DNA from: Mycobacterium sp. 1164966.3
Lineage (GTDB): Bacteria; Actinomycetota; Actinomycetes; Mycobacteriales; Mycobacteriaceae
Reading direction: 5' to 3'
NCBI RefSeq assembly: GCF_001665395.1
Contig: NZ_LZSG01000034.1
Span: 149,748-213,747 of the forward strand
DNA length: 64,000 nucleotides
The notes below the pieces were generated by a model. That model was not told where the DNA came from and did no database searches. It worked only from the letters and a program-made list of their open reading frames with translations. This document shows positions 27,945 through 38,206 of this stretch, piece by piece. The position numbers and the translations under genes were made by a program. Every line of letters starts with the position of its first letter. Within the stretch, counting starts at the first letter, position 1.

Positions 27945-28921
27945 CCCAAGTTGATGCGGCCGCCGACGCCGCGAAACGTGAGACCGCACAACGTATGGCG
28001 GCGGCTTTCGCGTCGATGCGCGACGGCACGGCCGACGCGAAGCAGGTGCGAGAGAGTCTGCGGGCCAGCCGCAAGCCGCGCCGGCACATTCCGGTCGCGC
28101 GAGTGCAGAACCGCACAGTCCCCGGGTTGGACGGCGGTGACGAAATCCCAGTGCGCATCTACCATCCGCTCGAACCGGAAGCTTCGGATTCGAGGGTTCC
28201 ACTCATCGTGTATCTGCACGGCGGTGGCTTCGTCCTGTGCGACCTCGACTCACACGACGCCTGCTGTCGACGGTTGGCGAATGGCGTTGGCGCAATTGTC
28301 GTGTCGGTCGACTATCGCCTTGCCCCGGAGCATCGTTACCCCGCCGCGCTAGACGACGCGTGGGCCGCCACTAAGTGGGTGGCCGCCCATGGGGCTGAAT
28401 TCGGCGGGGACACAAGCCGTCTCGTGGTGGCCGGGGACAGCGCGGGCGGAAACCTGGCCGCCGTCGTGTGCATGATCGCGCGCGATCGAGGCGGTCCGCC
28501 GATCGCGTTTCAGGTGCTGATCTATCCGGTGGTGGATCAGCGCCGCAAGCCTTCCGCGTCACACGCCCGATCTGCACCCGGGGTGCTGACGATCGACCAC
28601 ATGCGCTGGTTCACCGAGCAGTACTTGGGTCCCGACGGTGATCGGCTCGATGTGCGGGTCTCACCGATACTGGCCGATCTCTCCGGGTTGCCGCCGGCGC
28701 ACATCGTCACCGGCGAAATCGATCCGCTTTGTGACGAGGACGAGGAGTTTGCGCGGTTGCTGCAGGCCGCGGGTGTGGCTGCTACCGTCCGGCGCTACCC
28801 GGATATGTTTCACGGCTTTTTCAACCTGCCCGACGACATTCCCACCGCCGAGCAGGCCAACGCAGACGTCTGCGTAGTGGTGCGCGACGCCTTGAACAAC
28901 CGCGTTGTCAACACGGACTAG
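27941..28921 (+). CDS. HSL-type carboxylesterase/lipase
   Basis: 326 residues. HGGGF (93-97) is the hormone-sensitive-lipase oxyanion motif and GDSAGG holds nucleophile Ser167; ITGEIDPLCDE and MFHGF supply Asp and His. Mycobacterial Lip proteins of this class cut medium-chain acyl esters. No signal peptide is visible, so it should be cytosolic. Start GTG overlaps the ligase stop. Together with the ligase it could release a fatty acid from an ester and activate it. A basic, Arg/Lys-rich stretch (41-50) precedes the catalytic domain. Confidence 0.88.
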   Translation: MTQVDAAADAAKRETAQRMAAAFASMRDGTADAKQVRESLRASRKPRRHIPVARVQNRTVPGLDGGDEIPVRIYHPLEPEASDSRVPLIVYLHGGGFVLCDLDSHDACCRRLANGVGAIVVSVDYRLAPEHRYPAALDDAWAATKWVAAHGAEFGGDTSRLVVAGDSAGGNLAAVVCMIARDRGGPPIAFQVLIYPVVDQRRKPSASHARSAPGVLTIDHMRWFTEQYLGPDGDRLDVRVSPILADLSGLPPAHIVTGEIDPLCDEDEEFARLLQAAGVAATVRRYPDMFHGFFNLPDDIPTAEQANADVCVVVRDALNNRVVNTD

Positions 28922-28932
28922 AAGGAAAAGCC

Positions 28933-29730
28933 ATGAGGTTGACGAAGACTCGGGTATTGATCACCGGGGCCAGCCGCGGGCTGGGGCGCAGCATTGCGGA
29001 GGTGGCGGCCCAACGCGGCGCGGAGGTCGCGCTTGTCGCGCGCAACCAAGAAGCTCTCGAGCTGCTCGCCAAGGAACTTGGCGGCAAGGCATATCCGACC
29101 GACCTCACCGATCCGGTAGCCGTTGGCCAGTTGGTCGAGCGGGTGGAGTCTGACGGTCCCGTCGACGTGCTGATCAACAATGCGGGCCTGGACTGCGTTC
29201 GGCTGCTTCCCGACACCTCCGCGCAGGAGATGCGAGATCTACTGCAGGTCAACCTGATGGCGCCGATGGAACTATGCCGCCAGCTCATGCCGTTGATGCT
29301 GCGGCGCGGACGCGGGCACATCGTCAACGTATCGTCGATGGGCGCGGTCAGCGTCAGCCCCGGGGTCACCGTTTACGCCACATCGAAGGCCGGTCTCAGC
29401 CACTTCACGGCCGGCATCCGTCAGGAACTACGCGGAAAGCCCGTCAAGACGACTCTGGTGCAGATCGGTGCCGTCAAAACCGACATGATCGACGGCATCC
29501 GCGAATTCGGGCCGGCCAGGCGAGCGATCGAGCGCTCACAGCGGTTGCACATGCTGCCGCGCGAGGACCTGGAACCCGAAGTCGTCGCCAACGCGATTGC
29601 CGATGCGATCGAGCGGGAGCGGCGATATGTCACGCTGCCGCGCCGCATCGCGGCATCGGCGATCCTGACCGAGCTTCCCCGGAAGATGAGTGCGGCCATG
29701 CTTTTCGGCATCGACATGTCCGCCAAATGA
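28933..29730 (+). CDS. Short-chain dehydrogenase/reductase
   Basis: 265 residues; ATG after AGAAGGAAAAG. TGASRGLG (11-18), NNAG, a serine in NVSSMG and YATSKAG (YxxxK) are all present, so a catalytically competent classical SDR is expected. ARN after the second strand suggests NADP preference. The C-terminal PRRIAASAILTELPRKMSAAML is amphipathic and hydrophobic and might contact membrane, as in SDRs acting on lipids. Third gene of the ligase-esterase operon. Confidence 0.82.
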   Translation: MRLTKTRVLITGASRGLGRSIAEVAAQRGAEVALVARNQEALELLAKELGGKAYPTDLTDPVAVGQLVERVESDGPVDVLINNAGLDCVRLLPDTSAQEMRDLLQVNLMAPMELCRQLMPLMLRRGRGHIVNVSSMGAVSVSPGVTVYATSKAGLSHFTAGIRQELRGKPVKTTLVQIGAVKTDMIDGIREFGPARRAIERSQRLHMLPREDLEPEVVANAIADAIERERRYVTLPRRIAASAILTELPRKMSAAMLFGIDMSAK

Positions 29731-29771
29731 CTCCGGAAACCAATTGCGACTGCTCGCGAAAAGATGGGTGA

Positions 29772-30551
<780 letters not shown>

Positions 30552-30576
30552 CGTCAGTAAGGCTCGCAGGCCTTAA

Positions 30577-30638
30577 CGCCGAGTGTGTTGTGAGGGCGAG
30601 AAATTCGCGATTTTCTCGCCCTCACAACACGTTCGGCG
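30577..30638. repeat. Dispersed hairpin, family B, copy 1 (likely bidirectional terminator)
   Basis: Arms of 27 bases (30577-30603 and 30612-30638) pair with two mismatches; the outer end reads CGCCGA...TTCGGCG and the loop TTCGCGAT. It lies between converging genes (SDR and beta-lactamase-fold esterase). Relatives with the same outer arm and central TTTCG occur at 38207 and 60683. Confidence 0.75.
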
Positions 30639-30672
30639 ATCAACTGCGCCGGCCTTGAGTCTTCTTGGACTC

Positions 30673-31854
30673 TCAGGCGACGGCTTCATAGATCAGTCGG
30701 GTGTACTTCTGGGTGCGGTCCGACCCCGCGGCGGTAACTTGCCCCATCTTGTTCATCACGTAGGAGAACGTCATGCGACGGTCGAGATCCATGACAACCA
30801 TCGAGCCGCCCCAGCCGCCCCAGAAACAGATCTTGCCATCCGGGATATCGGGCACAGCTTCCGGTTTCGGCAATGCATAGCCGATACCCCACCGGGCCGG
30901 CATGCACAGCACCAGATCGATTCCGTCGGCCTGTTCTTCGAATATCAGGTCAATAGTGTCCTGGCTCAGTAGGCGAACCCCATTCGCACTACCGCCCAAC
31001 GAAATTGCCGACAGCGCCCGCACCAGCGAGCGCGCGTTACCGTGCCCGTTGGCTGATCCGATATCGGCGCGCCGCCAGGCGGTCGTCTGCGCCATCAACG
31101 CCGCTTCAGGCGTCGGTGCCATGATGGCGAAGGTCTTCCGCATTGGATGATCCTCGGGCACGGCGTCCAACGGTATGTCCAAGGCCGGCGGCGGAATCAG
31201 TTCGGCGATGCGGCTGTCGTCCTCGGGCCGGGCGCCGATCTGAAAGTCGGCGCCCACAGGCGTCGTGATCTCTTCGCGCACAAATTCTTTGAGAGACATG
31301 CCGGTGATGCGGCGAACGAGCTCACCCACCAAGTGGCCACTGGTTATCGCGTGATACCCGGGCGCGGTACCGGGTTGCCACCACGGCGCCTGAGAAGCGA
31401 GCTGGGCGGTGGACTTTTCCCAGTCGTAGACATCGTCGATGGTGAACGGCATCTCCCAGCCCGACACCCCAGAGGTGTGGCTCAGCACATGGCGCACCTC
31501 GACGTCCTGTTTTCCGTTCGCGGCGAACTCCGGCCAGTACTTGGCGACGGGCGCATACGGATCGAGCCGCCCACGGTCGATCAGCATCAACGCGGCCAGC
31601 GAGGTGACGTTCTTGGTGCTGGAAAACACGTTGACGATGGTGTCCTGATTCCACTGCCTGGTCTTGGCACGGTCGACGTACCCGCCCCACATGTCGACGA
31701 CCAACTCGCCGTCGATGTCGACCGCGATGGCCGCACCGAGTTCACCGCCTGTGGTGATCTCGTCGGCAAGTGCGGCGGCCAGGTCGGCGAAGCGCCGGTC
31801 GTAGTGGCCGGCAATCACGGCGTCGACGGCCGCGTCGCAGAATTGTTGGGTCAT
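30673..31854 (-). CDS. Beta-lactamase-fold serine esterase (class C/EstB-like)
   Basis: 393 residues from ATG at 31854 behind GAGGAG; an upstream start at 31905 has no ribosome site. SSTK (78-81) is the SxxK nucleophile motif of penicillin-binding-protein-like hydrolases, PGYHAITSGHL holds the second motif tyrosine, and FWGGWGGS replaces the KTG-like motif. Mycobacterial members (LipD/LipE/LipP group) hydrolyse esters rather than beta-lactams. No secretion signal is visible. Divergent from the large cyclase/LuxR regulator. Confidence 0.85.
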   Translation of the reverse strand: MTQQFCDAAVDAVIAGHYDRRFADLAAALADEITTGGELGAAIAVDIDGELVVDMWGGYVDRAKTRQWNQDTIVNVFSSTKNVTSLAALMLIDRGRLDPYAPVAKYWPEFAANGKQDVEVRHVLSHTSGVSGWEMPFTIDDVYDWEKSTAQLASQAPWWQPGTAPGYHAITSGHLVGELVRRITGMSLKEFVREEITTPVGADFQIGARPEDDSRIAELIPPPALDIPLDAVPEDHPMRKTFAIMAPTPEAALMAQTTAWRRADIGSANGHGNARSLVRALSAISLGGSANGVRLLSQDTIDLIFEEQADGIDLVLCMPARWGIGYALPKPEAVPDIPDGKICFWGGWGGSMVVMDLDRRMTFSYVMNKMGQVTAAGSDRTQKYTRLIYEAVA

Positions 31855-31979
31855 GGTGGTCTCCTCGCTTGTCGGTTCCTCGACTATGCGGCGCGGCCCA
31901 GCCAAAGATCATTGGTCAGATCGCGTAATTGCGTGCGGGCGCCGCAGCGCCGTTTTGTACGCATATCCGCTGATGTTGT

Positions 31980-34900
31980 GTGACGCCGTTGCGTCGCATG
32001 CTGGCTAACATGGGTGAATCTGATCCCCGCGCGGACACGCCGCCGATGAACTGGAGCGAGCTGGGCGTGAGCGAACTGCCGACCGGAACGGTGACGCTGC
32101 TGCTGGCCGACATCGAAGGATCCACCGGCCTGTGGCAAAGCCGCCCCGACGAGATGACCGCAGCTGTGGCGCGCCTGGACGCGACGCTGACGCGGCTGGT
32201 CGATGCGCACGGCGGGGTGCGGCCGGTCGAACAAGGCGAAGGCGACAGCTTCGTCATCGCGTTCAACCGGGCCAGCGACGCAGCGGCATGCGCCTTGGCG
32301 TTGCAGCGTGCGCCGTTGGCGCCCCTTCGCCTGCGCATCGGCGTGCATACCGGCGAGATTCAGCTGCGTGATGCGGCGAATTACATCGGCCCGACCATCA
32401 ATCGCGCGGCTCGGGTGCGTGACCTGGCCCACGGCGGCCAAACCGTACTGACTGCCGCAACAGAGCAGCTTGTGGTCGATCATCTGCCGCACGGAGCGTG
32501 GTTGTCCGATTTGGGAAGCCACCAACTGCGCGATCTGGCGCGCCCGGAACGCATCCTGCAGTTGTGCCATCCTGACCTGCGCATCGACTTTCCTCCGCTG
32601 CGGTCCACGAATATCAGTGCCACACAAGCTGTTCCGGTGCCACTGACCAGCTTTGTGGGACGCGGCACCGAAATCGCGGAGCTCAGGCGGCTGCTCGGGG
32701 AGCATCGGCTGGTGACGCTGACCGGTGCGGGCGGCGTTGGCAAGACGCGCCTGGCCATCCAGCTGGCAATGAACTTCGCCGACGAGATCGGGGGTCCCCT
32801 CCACTACGTCGATCTCGCCCCAATCACCGATGCCGACCTCGTCGACGCGGCCGTCGCCCAAGCCCTGGGACTGCCCGACCAGCCGGGCCGCTCGATCGTC
32901 GACACCGTCACCGCGCGCATCGGTGACCACCACGCGCTGATCGTGCTGGACAACTGTGAGCACCTGTTGGAAGCGGCCGCGGCGCTTGCCGTCGCACTGT
33001 TGAGCAAATGTCCCGCAGTGCGGCTGCTGGCGACCAGCCGCGAACCGCTGCACACCGAGGCCGAGGTGAATTGGCAAGTACCTTCGTTGGCGCTGGCCGA
33101 CGAGGCCGTCGAGTTGTTCACCGACCGCGCCCGCCACGTCCGGCCCGACTTCACGCTGACCGACAGCAATCTCGCAGCCGTGACCGAGATCTGCCGTCGC
33201 CTTGACGGCATGCCGCTGGCCATCGAGCTCGCGGCCGCCCGCATGCGCGCCTTGTCGGCAGCCGATATCCGCGACAGCCTTCACGACCGTTTCCAGCTGC
33301 TCACCGGCGGCGCTCACACGGCGGTGCGGCGCCAGCAGACCCTGCGGGCTTCGGTGGATTGGTCGCATTCCATGCTCACCGACGCCGAGAGTGTGTTGTT
33401 TCGCCGCCTGGCCGTGTTCGCCGGGGGGTTCGACCTCGATGCCGCTGTGGCGGTATGCGGTGGTGCGGGTGTGCAGCGTTATCAGGTGCTCGACCAACTG
33501 ACCCTGCTCGTGGACAAATCACTGGTCCAGGCCGACGACATCGCCGATCACACGCGATACCGCATGCTGGAAACGATTCGCGAGTACGGGCTGGAGAAGT
33601 TGTGCCAGTCCGGTGAAGCGCAGGCCGTACGCGCCCGGCACTGCGACTACTACACCAGGCTGGCAGCCGAGCTGGATACCCCCACCCGCAATACTTTTCG
33701 GCATTGCGCTGCCCGCGTCGAAGCCGACATCGACAACATGCGGACCGCATTCGCCTTTTGCTGCGACGACGGTGACGCTGCTGGGGCATTGCGGCTAGCG
33801 TCGTCGCTGCAGCCGGTCTGGCAAGGACGCGGACGGTTGCGAGAAGGGTTGAGCTGGTTCGAATCGGTCCTCGATCACGATGGATTCGACCCGGACGCCA
33901 TGGACCCGCCGATTTATGCAGGCGCGATAGCTGACAAAGCGGTCTTGGATTCCCTTATCGCAGCGATCGACAGCCTGGCGATGGCTGAGCAGGCTGTCGA
34001 AATCGCGCGCGAACTCGGCGACCCGGCACTGCTGGCCCGAACACTCACCGCCTGCGGATGCATCGCCGGGCTTGATTTCGACACGGCCGCACCCTATTTC
34101 GCTGAAGCAATGGAACTGTGCCGAACGACCGGCGACGATTGGCGACTCAGCCAGATACTCGGCCGGCAAGCCTATCTCGCTGCCATGGCCGGTGATCCGT
34201 TCGCTGCCTGCGCCCTCGGCAATGAGGGCGCCGACGTTGCCGATGCCCTTGGCGACTGGCTCAACCTGCATTTGTGTCGCTGGAGCATTGGCATGGCCCA
34301 GATGATGCGCGCGGATCTGGACAGTGCCATTCACACGTTCCGCGAGGTAATCACCGACTGCGAGTCCGACAGCGACGTCCTCGGCATGATGTTATGCCTG
34401 ATCAGCCAAGGGTCGTGCCTGGCGTATAAAGGTGAGGTTGCCGGAGCGAAAAGCGTCGGCCGTTCGGCGATAAAGGCGGGAGCAGAACTCGACGTCGTCT
34501 TGGAACTTGCCTCCGCGACTGTGATAGCTTTCGCCGCCGTGGCCGACGGTGATATCGCCACCGCAGGCGAGGTCGCTACGAAAATCTGGGAGCATCCTGG
34601 TGTCCACCGTGGCAGCGTGGCAATCCATGCAATCGCCCTGTGCGCCCATGCCGTCGGCGACCTGACCAAAGCGCGAGAACTTGCTGACGAAGCGGTCACC
34701 ACTCTGGCCGGCTGGCACAAAATGCTTGCCCTGAGCATTCGCGCGTACATCGCGGCGGACGGGGGCGACAATGATCAGGCCCGGCGCGATGCCCACCAGG
34801 CGCTGGCAATCGCCACCGACACTCAAGGCCGTCTGTCGCTGCCCGCGATTCTGGAATGTCTGGCGCGCCTCGCGGTGAACGCCGGTACTCACGCCGACGC

Positions 34901-35318
34901 GGCCCGGCTTCTCGGAGCCGCAGATGCCATTCGCCGCCGCACCAATGAGATCCGCTTCCCTCTCCACCAAGACGCCTACGAGAATACGATCGAAGCCTGT
35001 CGCGAAGAGCTCGGAGACGACTTCCCGACCAAATGGGCCGAGGGCGCGGCGCTGTCGACAGATGACGCCATTACCTATGCGCTGCGCGGCCGCGGCGAAC
35101 GTAAACGGCCCGCCACTGGCTGGGCGTCCTTGACCCCGACCGAACTCGATGTGGCGCGTCTGGTCAGCGAGGGACTGGCGAACAAGGACATCGCCGAACG
35201 ACTGTTCGTCTCACCACGGACGGTCCAGGCACATCTCACTCACGTGTACACCAAATTGGGTTTCACGTCCCGCGTGCAACTCGCGCAAGAAGCTGTACGC
35301 CGCAACGGTCTTCCCTAG
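31980..35318 (+). CDS. Class III cyclase domain-ATPase-LuxR transcriptional regulator
   Basis: 1112 residues in three parts: nucleotide cyclase domain (about 36-195), AAA/NB-ARC-like ATPase with Walker A GAGGVGKT (249-256) and ALIVLDNCEH, a long helical repeat region, and a LuxR helix-turn-helix at the end (LTPTELDVARLVSEGLANKD). Metal aspartates Asp44 and Asp89 and the NRAAR residues Asn141 and Arg145 are kept, but the substrate-specifying Lys and Asp are Gln85 and Asn134, the same swap known in M. tuberculosis Rv0386. Start GTG at 31980 or ATG at 32010. Targets unknown; perhaps the adjacent divergent esterase. Confidence 0.9.
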   Translation: MTPLRRMLANMGESDPRADTPPMNWSELGVSELPTGTVTLLLADIEGSTGLWQSRPDEMTAAVARLDATLTRLVDAHGGVRPVEQGEGDSFVIAFNRASDAAACALALQRAPLAPLRLRIGVHTGEIQLRDAANYIGPTINRAARVRDLAHGGQTVLTAATEQLVVDHLPHGAWLSDLGSHQLRDLARPERILQLCHPDLRIDFPPLRSTNISATQAVPVPLTSFVGRGTEIAELRRLLGEHRLVTLTGAGGVGKTRLAIQLAMNFADEIGGPLHYVDLAPITDADLVDAAVAQALGLPDQPGRSIVDTVTARIGDHHALIVLDNCEHLLEAAAALAVALLSKCPAVRLLATSREPLHTEAEVNWQVPSLALADEAVELFTDRARHVRPDFTLTDSNLAAVTEICRRLDGMPLAIELAAARMRALSAADIRDSLHDRFQLLTGGAHTAVRRQQTLRASVDWSHSMLTDAESVLFRRLAVFAGGFDLDAAVAVCGGAGVQRYQVLDQLTLLVDKSLVQADDIADHTRYRMLETIREYGLEKLCQSGEAQAVRARHCDYYTRLAAELDTPTRNTFRHCAARVEADIDNMRTAFAFCCDDGDAAGALRLASSLQPVWQGRGRLREGLSWFESVLDHDGFDPDAMDPPIYAGAIADKAVLDSLIAAIDSLAMAEQAVEIARELGDPALLARTLTACGCIAGLDFDTAAPYFAEAMELCRTTGDDWRLSQILGRQAYLAAMAGDPFAACALGNEGADVADALGDWLNLHLCRWSIGMAQMMRADLDSAIHTFREVITDCESDSDVLGMMLCLISQGSCLAYKGEVAGAKSVGRSAIKAGAELDVVLELASATVIAFAAVADGDIATAGEVATKIWEHPGVHRGSVAIHAIALCAHAVGDLTKARELADEAVTTLAGWHKMLALSIRAYIAADGGDNDQARRDAHQALAIATDTQGRLSLPAILECLARLAVNAGTHADAARLLGAADAIRRRTNEIRFPLHQDAYENTIEACREELGDDFPTKWAEGAALSTDDAITYALRGRGERKRPATGWASLTPTELDVARLVSEGLANKDIAERLFVSPRTVQAHLTHVYTKLGFTSRVQLAQEAVRRNGLP

Positions 35319-35569
35319 TCGGCTCCCGTGAAATATATGAATTATATGAGTGCGGTTACGGGCTGGTTACCGTCCGCGTTTTTAGCTTGCCATCACTTAG
35401 GCGGCGTTGTTTTCTTGCGACATGCGCAACGCCGTCTTGCCGGTGGATGAACGGATGATGGCGCCCACTTGGCTCACCACTGTCACGCATTGAGTGGTGT
35501 GCGGTTATGAAGGGCGCCAAAGCCATTGAGCCGGGCCGGTAGCCCGGTGGTCACTCGGAGGTAGACGAA
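35319..35569. other. Intergenic region before the PPE gene
   Basis: 251 bases without a credible gene. It contains an AT-rich stretch (ATATATGAATTATAT, 35334-35348) and a 7-bp inverted repeat GGCGTTG/CAACGCC (35403-35433), and ends with GGAGGT eight bases before the PPE start. Probably the end of the regulator transcript and the PPE promoter; no known operator recognised. Confidence 0.5.
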
Positions 35570-36457
35570 ATGGATTTCGGAGCGCTACCACCCGAGATCA
35601 ACTCCGCCCGAATGTATTCGGGCTCCGGGTCAGAGCCACTGCTGGCGGCAGCGGCTGCCTGGGACAAACTGGCCGACGAGTTGTACAGCACCGCAAGCGA
35701 TTTCAGTTCTATCATCGTGGCATTGGCCGACGACGACTGGCGGGGCGATGCAGCCGACGCGATGATTGCCGCCGTGACGCCCTACCTTCGCTGGTTGACG
35801 AATACCGCCGAACAGGCCGAGGCTATCGCGAGCCGGGCCAGGGCCGCCGCGAGCGCATTCGAGAACGCCTTCGCCGCAACGATCCCGCCGGCCGTGATCC
35901 AAGCCAACCGCGCGCGGCTGACGTCGCTGGCCGCCGCAAACGTAGTCAACCTGGACACGCCGGCGATCACCTCGCTGGAGGCTGACTATGGCGAAATGTG
36001 GGCCCAGGATGCATCCGCGATGTATCGCTACGCCGGAGCGTCGTCGGCTGCCGCGAACTTGACACCGCTGGCGTCGCCGACGCTCAATGACGATCTCGCC
36101 GGGTCGATAGGCGCCGACGCCGGCATACCGGACATGCTGGCCCAGGCGATGGCCGCGGTGCCGCGTGCGCTGCGAAGTCTCGGTCAGCCGGCGCAACCGG
36201 CATCGGCTACCGCGGCGATGACCATCATGCTGCGGCTCAGACCCTTTCCGTCGCCGGTGAACGCCTTTGCCGCGGCGATCAGCTCGCCCGTGAGCATGAC
36301 CTCCTCGGGCATCTCGGCTCTGGCGCCGACGAAGAATCCGGGTAGGCCGGAGATGACGGTGTCGGCGGCTTTCGGTCGCGGTGTGTTGGTCGGCAGGTTG
36401 GCAGTGCCGCGCAGTTGGGGTGAGATCGCGGTTGGTGGCTTGAGGTCTATTGCCTGA
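35570..36457 (+). CDS. PPE-family protein, SVP-like C-terminus
   Basis: 295 residues. Starts MDFGALPPEINSARMYSG with the Pro-Pro-Glu motif (7-9); DDWRGDAA (54-61) contains the WxG turn of the PPE helical domain (about 1-175). The C-terminal GVLVGRLAVPRSW resembles the GxxSVPxxW motif of the PPE-SVP subgroup. Such proteins are usually secreted with a PE partner by ESX systems, but no PE, Esx or EspG gene is nearby. Good ribosome site GGAGGT. An isolated PPE like this may use a distant PE partner. Confidence 0.9.
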   Translation: MDFGALPPEINSARMYSGSGSEPLLAAAAAWDKLADELYSTASDFSSIIVALADDDWRGDAADAMIAAVTPYLRWLTNTAEQAEAIASRARAAASAFENAFAATIPPAVIQANRARLTSLAAANVVNLDTPAITSLEADYGEMWAQDASAMYRYAGASSAAANLTPLASPTLNDDLAGSIGADAGIPDMLAQAMAAVPRALRSLGQPAQPASATAAMTIMLRLRPFPSPVNAFAAAISSPVSMTSSGISALAPTKNPGRPEMTVSAAFGRGVLVGRLAVPRSWGEIAVGGLRSIA

Positions 36458-36466
36458 CGACGCGAT

Positions 36467-37231
36467 TCAATTCGCGCGGGCGGCCATCCAGTCGCTGAAA
36501 CGGGTCGGGTAGATGGTCACGTCTTCGCCTTCTTCGCCTTCCAGGGGGACGATGGTGCGGTCGTCGAGCACCGCACCGTAATAGCGGGCCGCCGGATCGG
36601 TCACCACCCGACGCGCGTCGCCGGTGGCGGCAAACCGGTTCCGGATGAAGTCGTCCATGCCGAGCTTTTCCGGGCCGGCGATATTGAGGATCCCGTTGAC
36701 CGGTTCGCCAGTCGCTGCACGTGTTACCGCCGTTGCGACGTCTGCGGCGGCAATCGGCTGGAACGCTCCGTTCGGTGCACGTACCGTGTCACCGTCGGTC
36801 ATCGAATCGGCGATTCCGTCAACGAATTCGAAGAATTGAGTCGCGCGCACGATCGAGTACGGGGCTCCGGACTCGACGATCAGTTTCTCCTGGGCAACCT
36901 TTGCTCGCATGTAGCCGCTTTCGCTTGCCCGGTCGGCCCCCACGATCGACAGTGCCACGTGGTGCCGTACGCCGGCCGCGCGCTCCGCCTCGAGCAGGTT
37001 GCGGGTTGAGGTGGTGAAGAAGTGCAACACTTCGTCATCAGCCCAGGACGGCGAGTTCGACACGTCGATCACCGTGTGTGCACCGTTGAGCGCTTCGGCA
37101 ACACCTTCGCCCGTGAGTGCGTCGACACCCGACCGAGGGGAGGCGGAGACGGCCTCGTGGCCCGACTCGGCAAGCTGGGCGATGACCTGCGAACCGATCA
37201 GCCCACTGCCGCCGATGACTACGAACTTCAT
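36467..37231 (-). CDS. NmrA-like/atypical SDR NAD(P)-binding protein
   Basis: 254 residues: GGSGLIG (7-13) dinucleotide motif, SIVGADRASESGYMRAKVAQEKL with a YxxxK-like arrangement, YSIVRATQFFEF and IAAADVA, typical of the NmrA/NAD(P)H-azoreductase group. Members are NADPH sensors or quinone/flavin reductases. ATG follows AAGGGG. It is tail-to-tail with the PPE gene (9-base gap) and divergent from the SDR at 37382, so the palindrome at 37333 could affect it too. Confidence 0.82.
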   Translation of the reverse strand: MKFVVIGGSGLIGSQVIAQLAESGHEAVSASPRSGVDALTGEGVAEALNGAHTVIDVSNSPSWADDEVLHFFTTSTRNLLEAERAAGVRHHVALSIVGADRASESGYMRAKVAQEKLIVESGAPYSIVRATQFFEFVDGIADSMTDGDTVRAPNGAFQPIAAADVATAVTRAATGEPVNGILNIAGPEKLGMDDFIRNRFAATGDARRVVTDPAARYYGAVLDDRTIVPLEGEEGEDVTIYPTRFSDWMAARAN

Positions 37232-37332
37232 GATCAGGCCCCTTCAGGTATCAGCTGTTGGCTGATTCAGCATCGCACTACCCATCGGACTGTCTAAGCG
37301 TTGCCCCAAAGTTGTTGTGTCGCCGCTCGCGC

Positions 37333-37354
37333 TTAAATCAACTGCTTGACTTAA
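37333..37354. promoter_or_regulatory. Operator TTAAATCAA-CTGC-TTGACTTAA over a probable leaderless promoter
   Basis: 9-4-9 inverted repeat with one mismatch. The same arms with spacer TCGC occur at 39800-39821. Both end exactly 27 bases before a start codon. The right arm contains TTGACT, a good -35 box; GATTAA 16 bases later could be the -10, putting transcription start at or near the GTG at 37382. Confidence 0.75.
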
Positions 37355-37381
37355 CCGTGGTGTCGCCGATTAACTCGTCGT

Positions 37382-38191
37382 GTGGTCAACGAACTTGCCG
37401 GCAAGGTCGCGATCGTCACCGGTGGCGCTTCGGGTATCGGGCGTGGCACCGTGGAGCGCTTTGTGGCCGAGGGCGCGCGGGTGGTGATCGCCGATGTCGA
37501 AACCGACCGCGGTCAGGCTCTGGCCGAGGCGCTGGGCAACGACGCCTTCTTCGTCCGGACAGATGTCTCCGACCCCGAGCAGGTGGGCGCGCTGGTGCCC
37601 GCTGCCGTCGAGAAATTCGACGGGCTGCACGTGATGGTGAACAACGCCGGGATTTCGGGCACCATGCACCGCCGCTTCTTCGAGGATGACCTTGCCGATT
37701 TTCACCGCATCATGGCGGTCAACGTCCTCGGCGTGATGGTCGGGACGCGAGATGCCGCGCGGCACATGGCCGCCCACGGCGGTGGATCGATCATCAACAT
37801 GACCTCGATCGGCGGAATCCAGGCCGGTGGCGGGGTGATGACTTATCGCGCGTCGAAATCGGCGGTCATCCAGTTCACCAAGTGCGCGGCAATCGAGTTG
37901 GCGTATCACGAGATTCGGGTCAACGCCATCGCGCCGGGCAATATCCCCACGCCGTTGCTGGCGACGTCGGCGAGCAACGTTGATCCTGCCGAACTCGAAC
38001 GGTACGAGGCGAACATTCGCCAAACCATGCGCGACGACCGCCCGCTGAAGCGCGAGGGCACGCCCGAGGACATCGCGGAGGCCGCACTGTATTTCGCCAG
38101 CGAGCGTTCGCGTTATGTCACGGGCACCGTGCTACCGGTGGATGGTGGGACGGTGGCGGGCAAGGTGATTCGGTCCAGGCGCAAGGAATAA
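37382..38191 (+). CDS. Short-chain dehydrogenase/reductase, TetR-module target
   Basis: 269 residues: TGGASGIG, NNAGISG, NMTSIGG, YRASKSA (YxxxK) and VDGGT make an intact classical SDR; Asp after the second strand (ADVETDR) predicts NAD(H). GTG start with no ribosome site, consistent with a leaderless transcript from the promoter overlapped by the 37333 palindrome. The same palindrome precedes the TetR gene at 39849, so this SDR is probably controlled by that regulator. Substrate unknown; hydroxysteroid or hydroxyacyl oxidation is plausible from family and context. Confidence 0.87.
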   Translation: MVNELAGKVAIVTGGASGIGRGTVERFVAEGARVVIADVETDRGQALAEALGNDAFFVRTDVSDPEQVGALVPAAVEKFDGLHVMVNNAGISGTMHRRFFEDDLADFHRIMAVNVLGVMVGTRDAARHMAAHGGGSIINMTSIGGIQAGGGVMTYRASKSAVIQFTKCAAIELAYHEIRVNAIAPGNIPTPLLATSASNVDPAELERYEANIRQTMRDDRPLKREGTPEDIAEAALYFASERSRYVTGTVLPVDGGTVAGKVIRSRRKE

Positions 38192-38206
38192 GCGTTGGCG
38201 GCCTGG

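Noticed and set aside
26190..28202. 670-codon open frame on the minus strand
   Set aside because: It lies wholly opposite the clear FadD-like and esterase genes, is Arg/His/Gln-rich and has no domain; an artefact of high GC with few stops in the opposite frame.
31884..33497. 537-codon minus-strand frame
   Set aside because: Opposite the cyclase/LuxR gene, with composition typical of antisense reading (Arg, His, Gln) and no motif.
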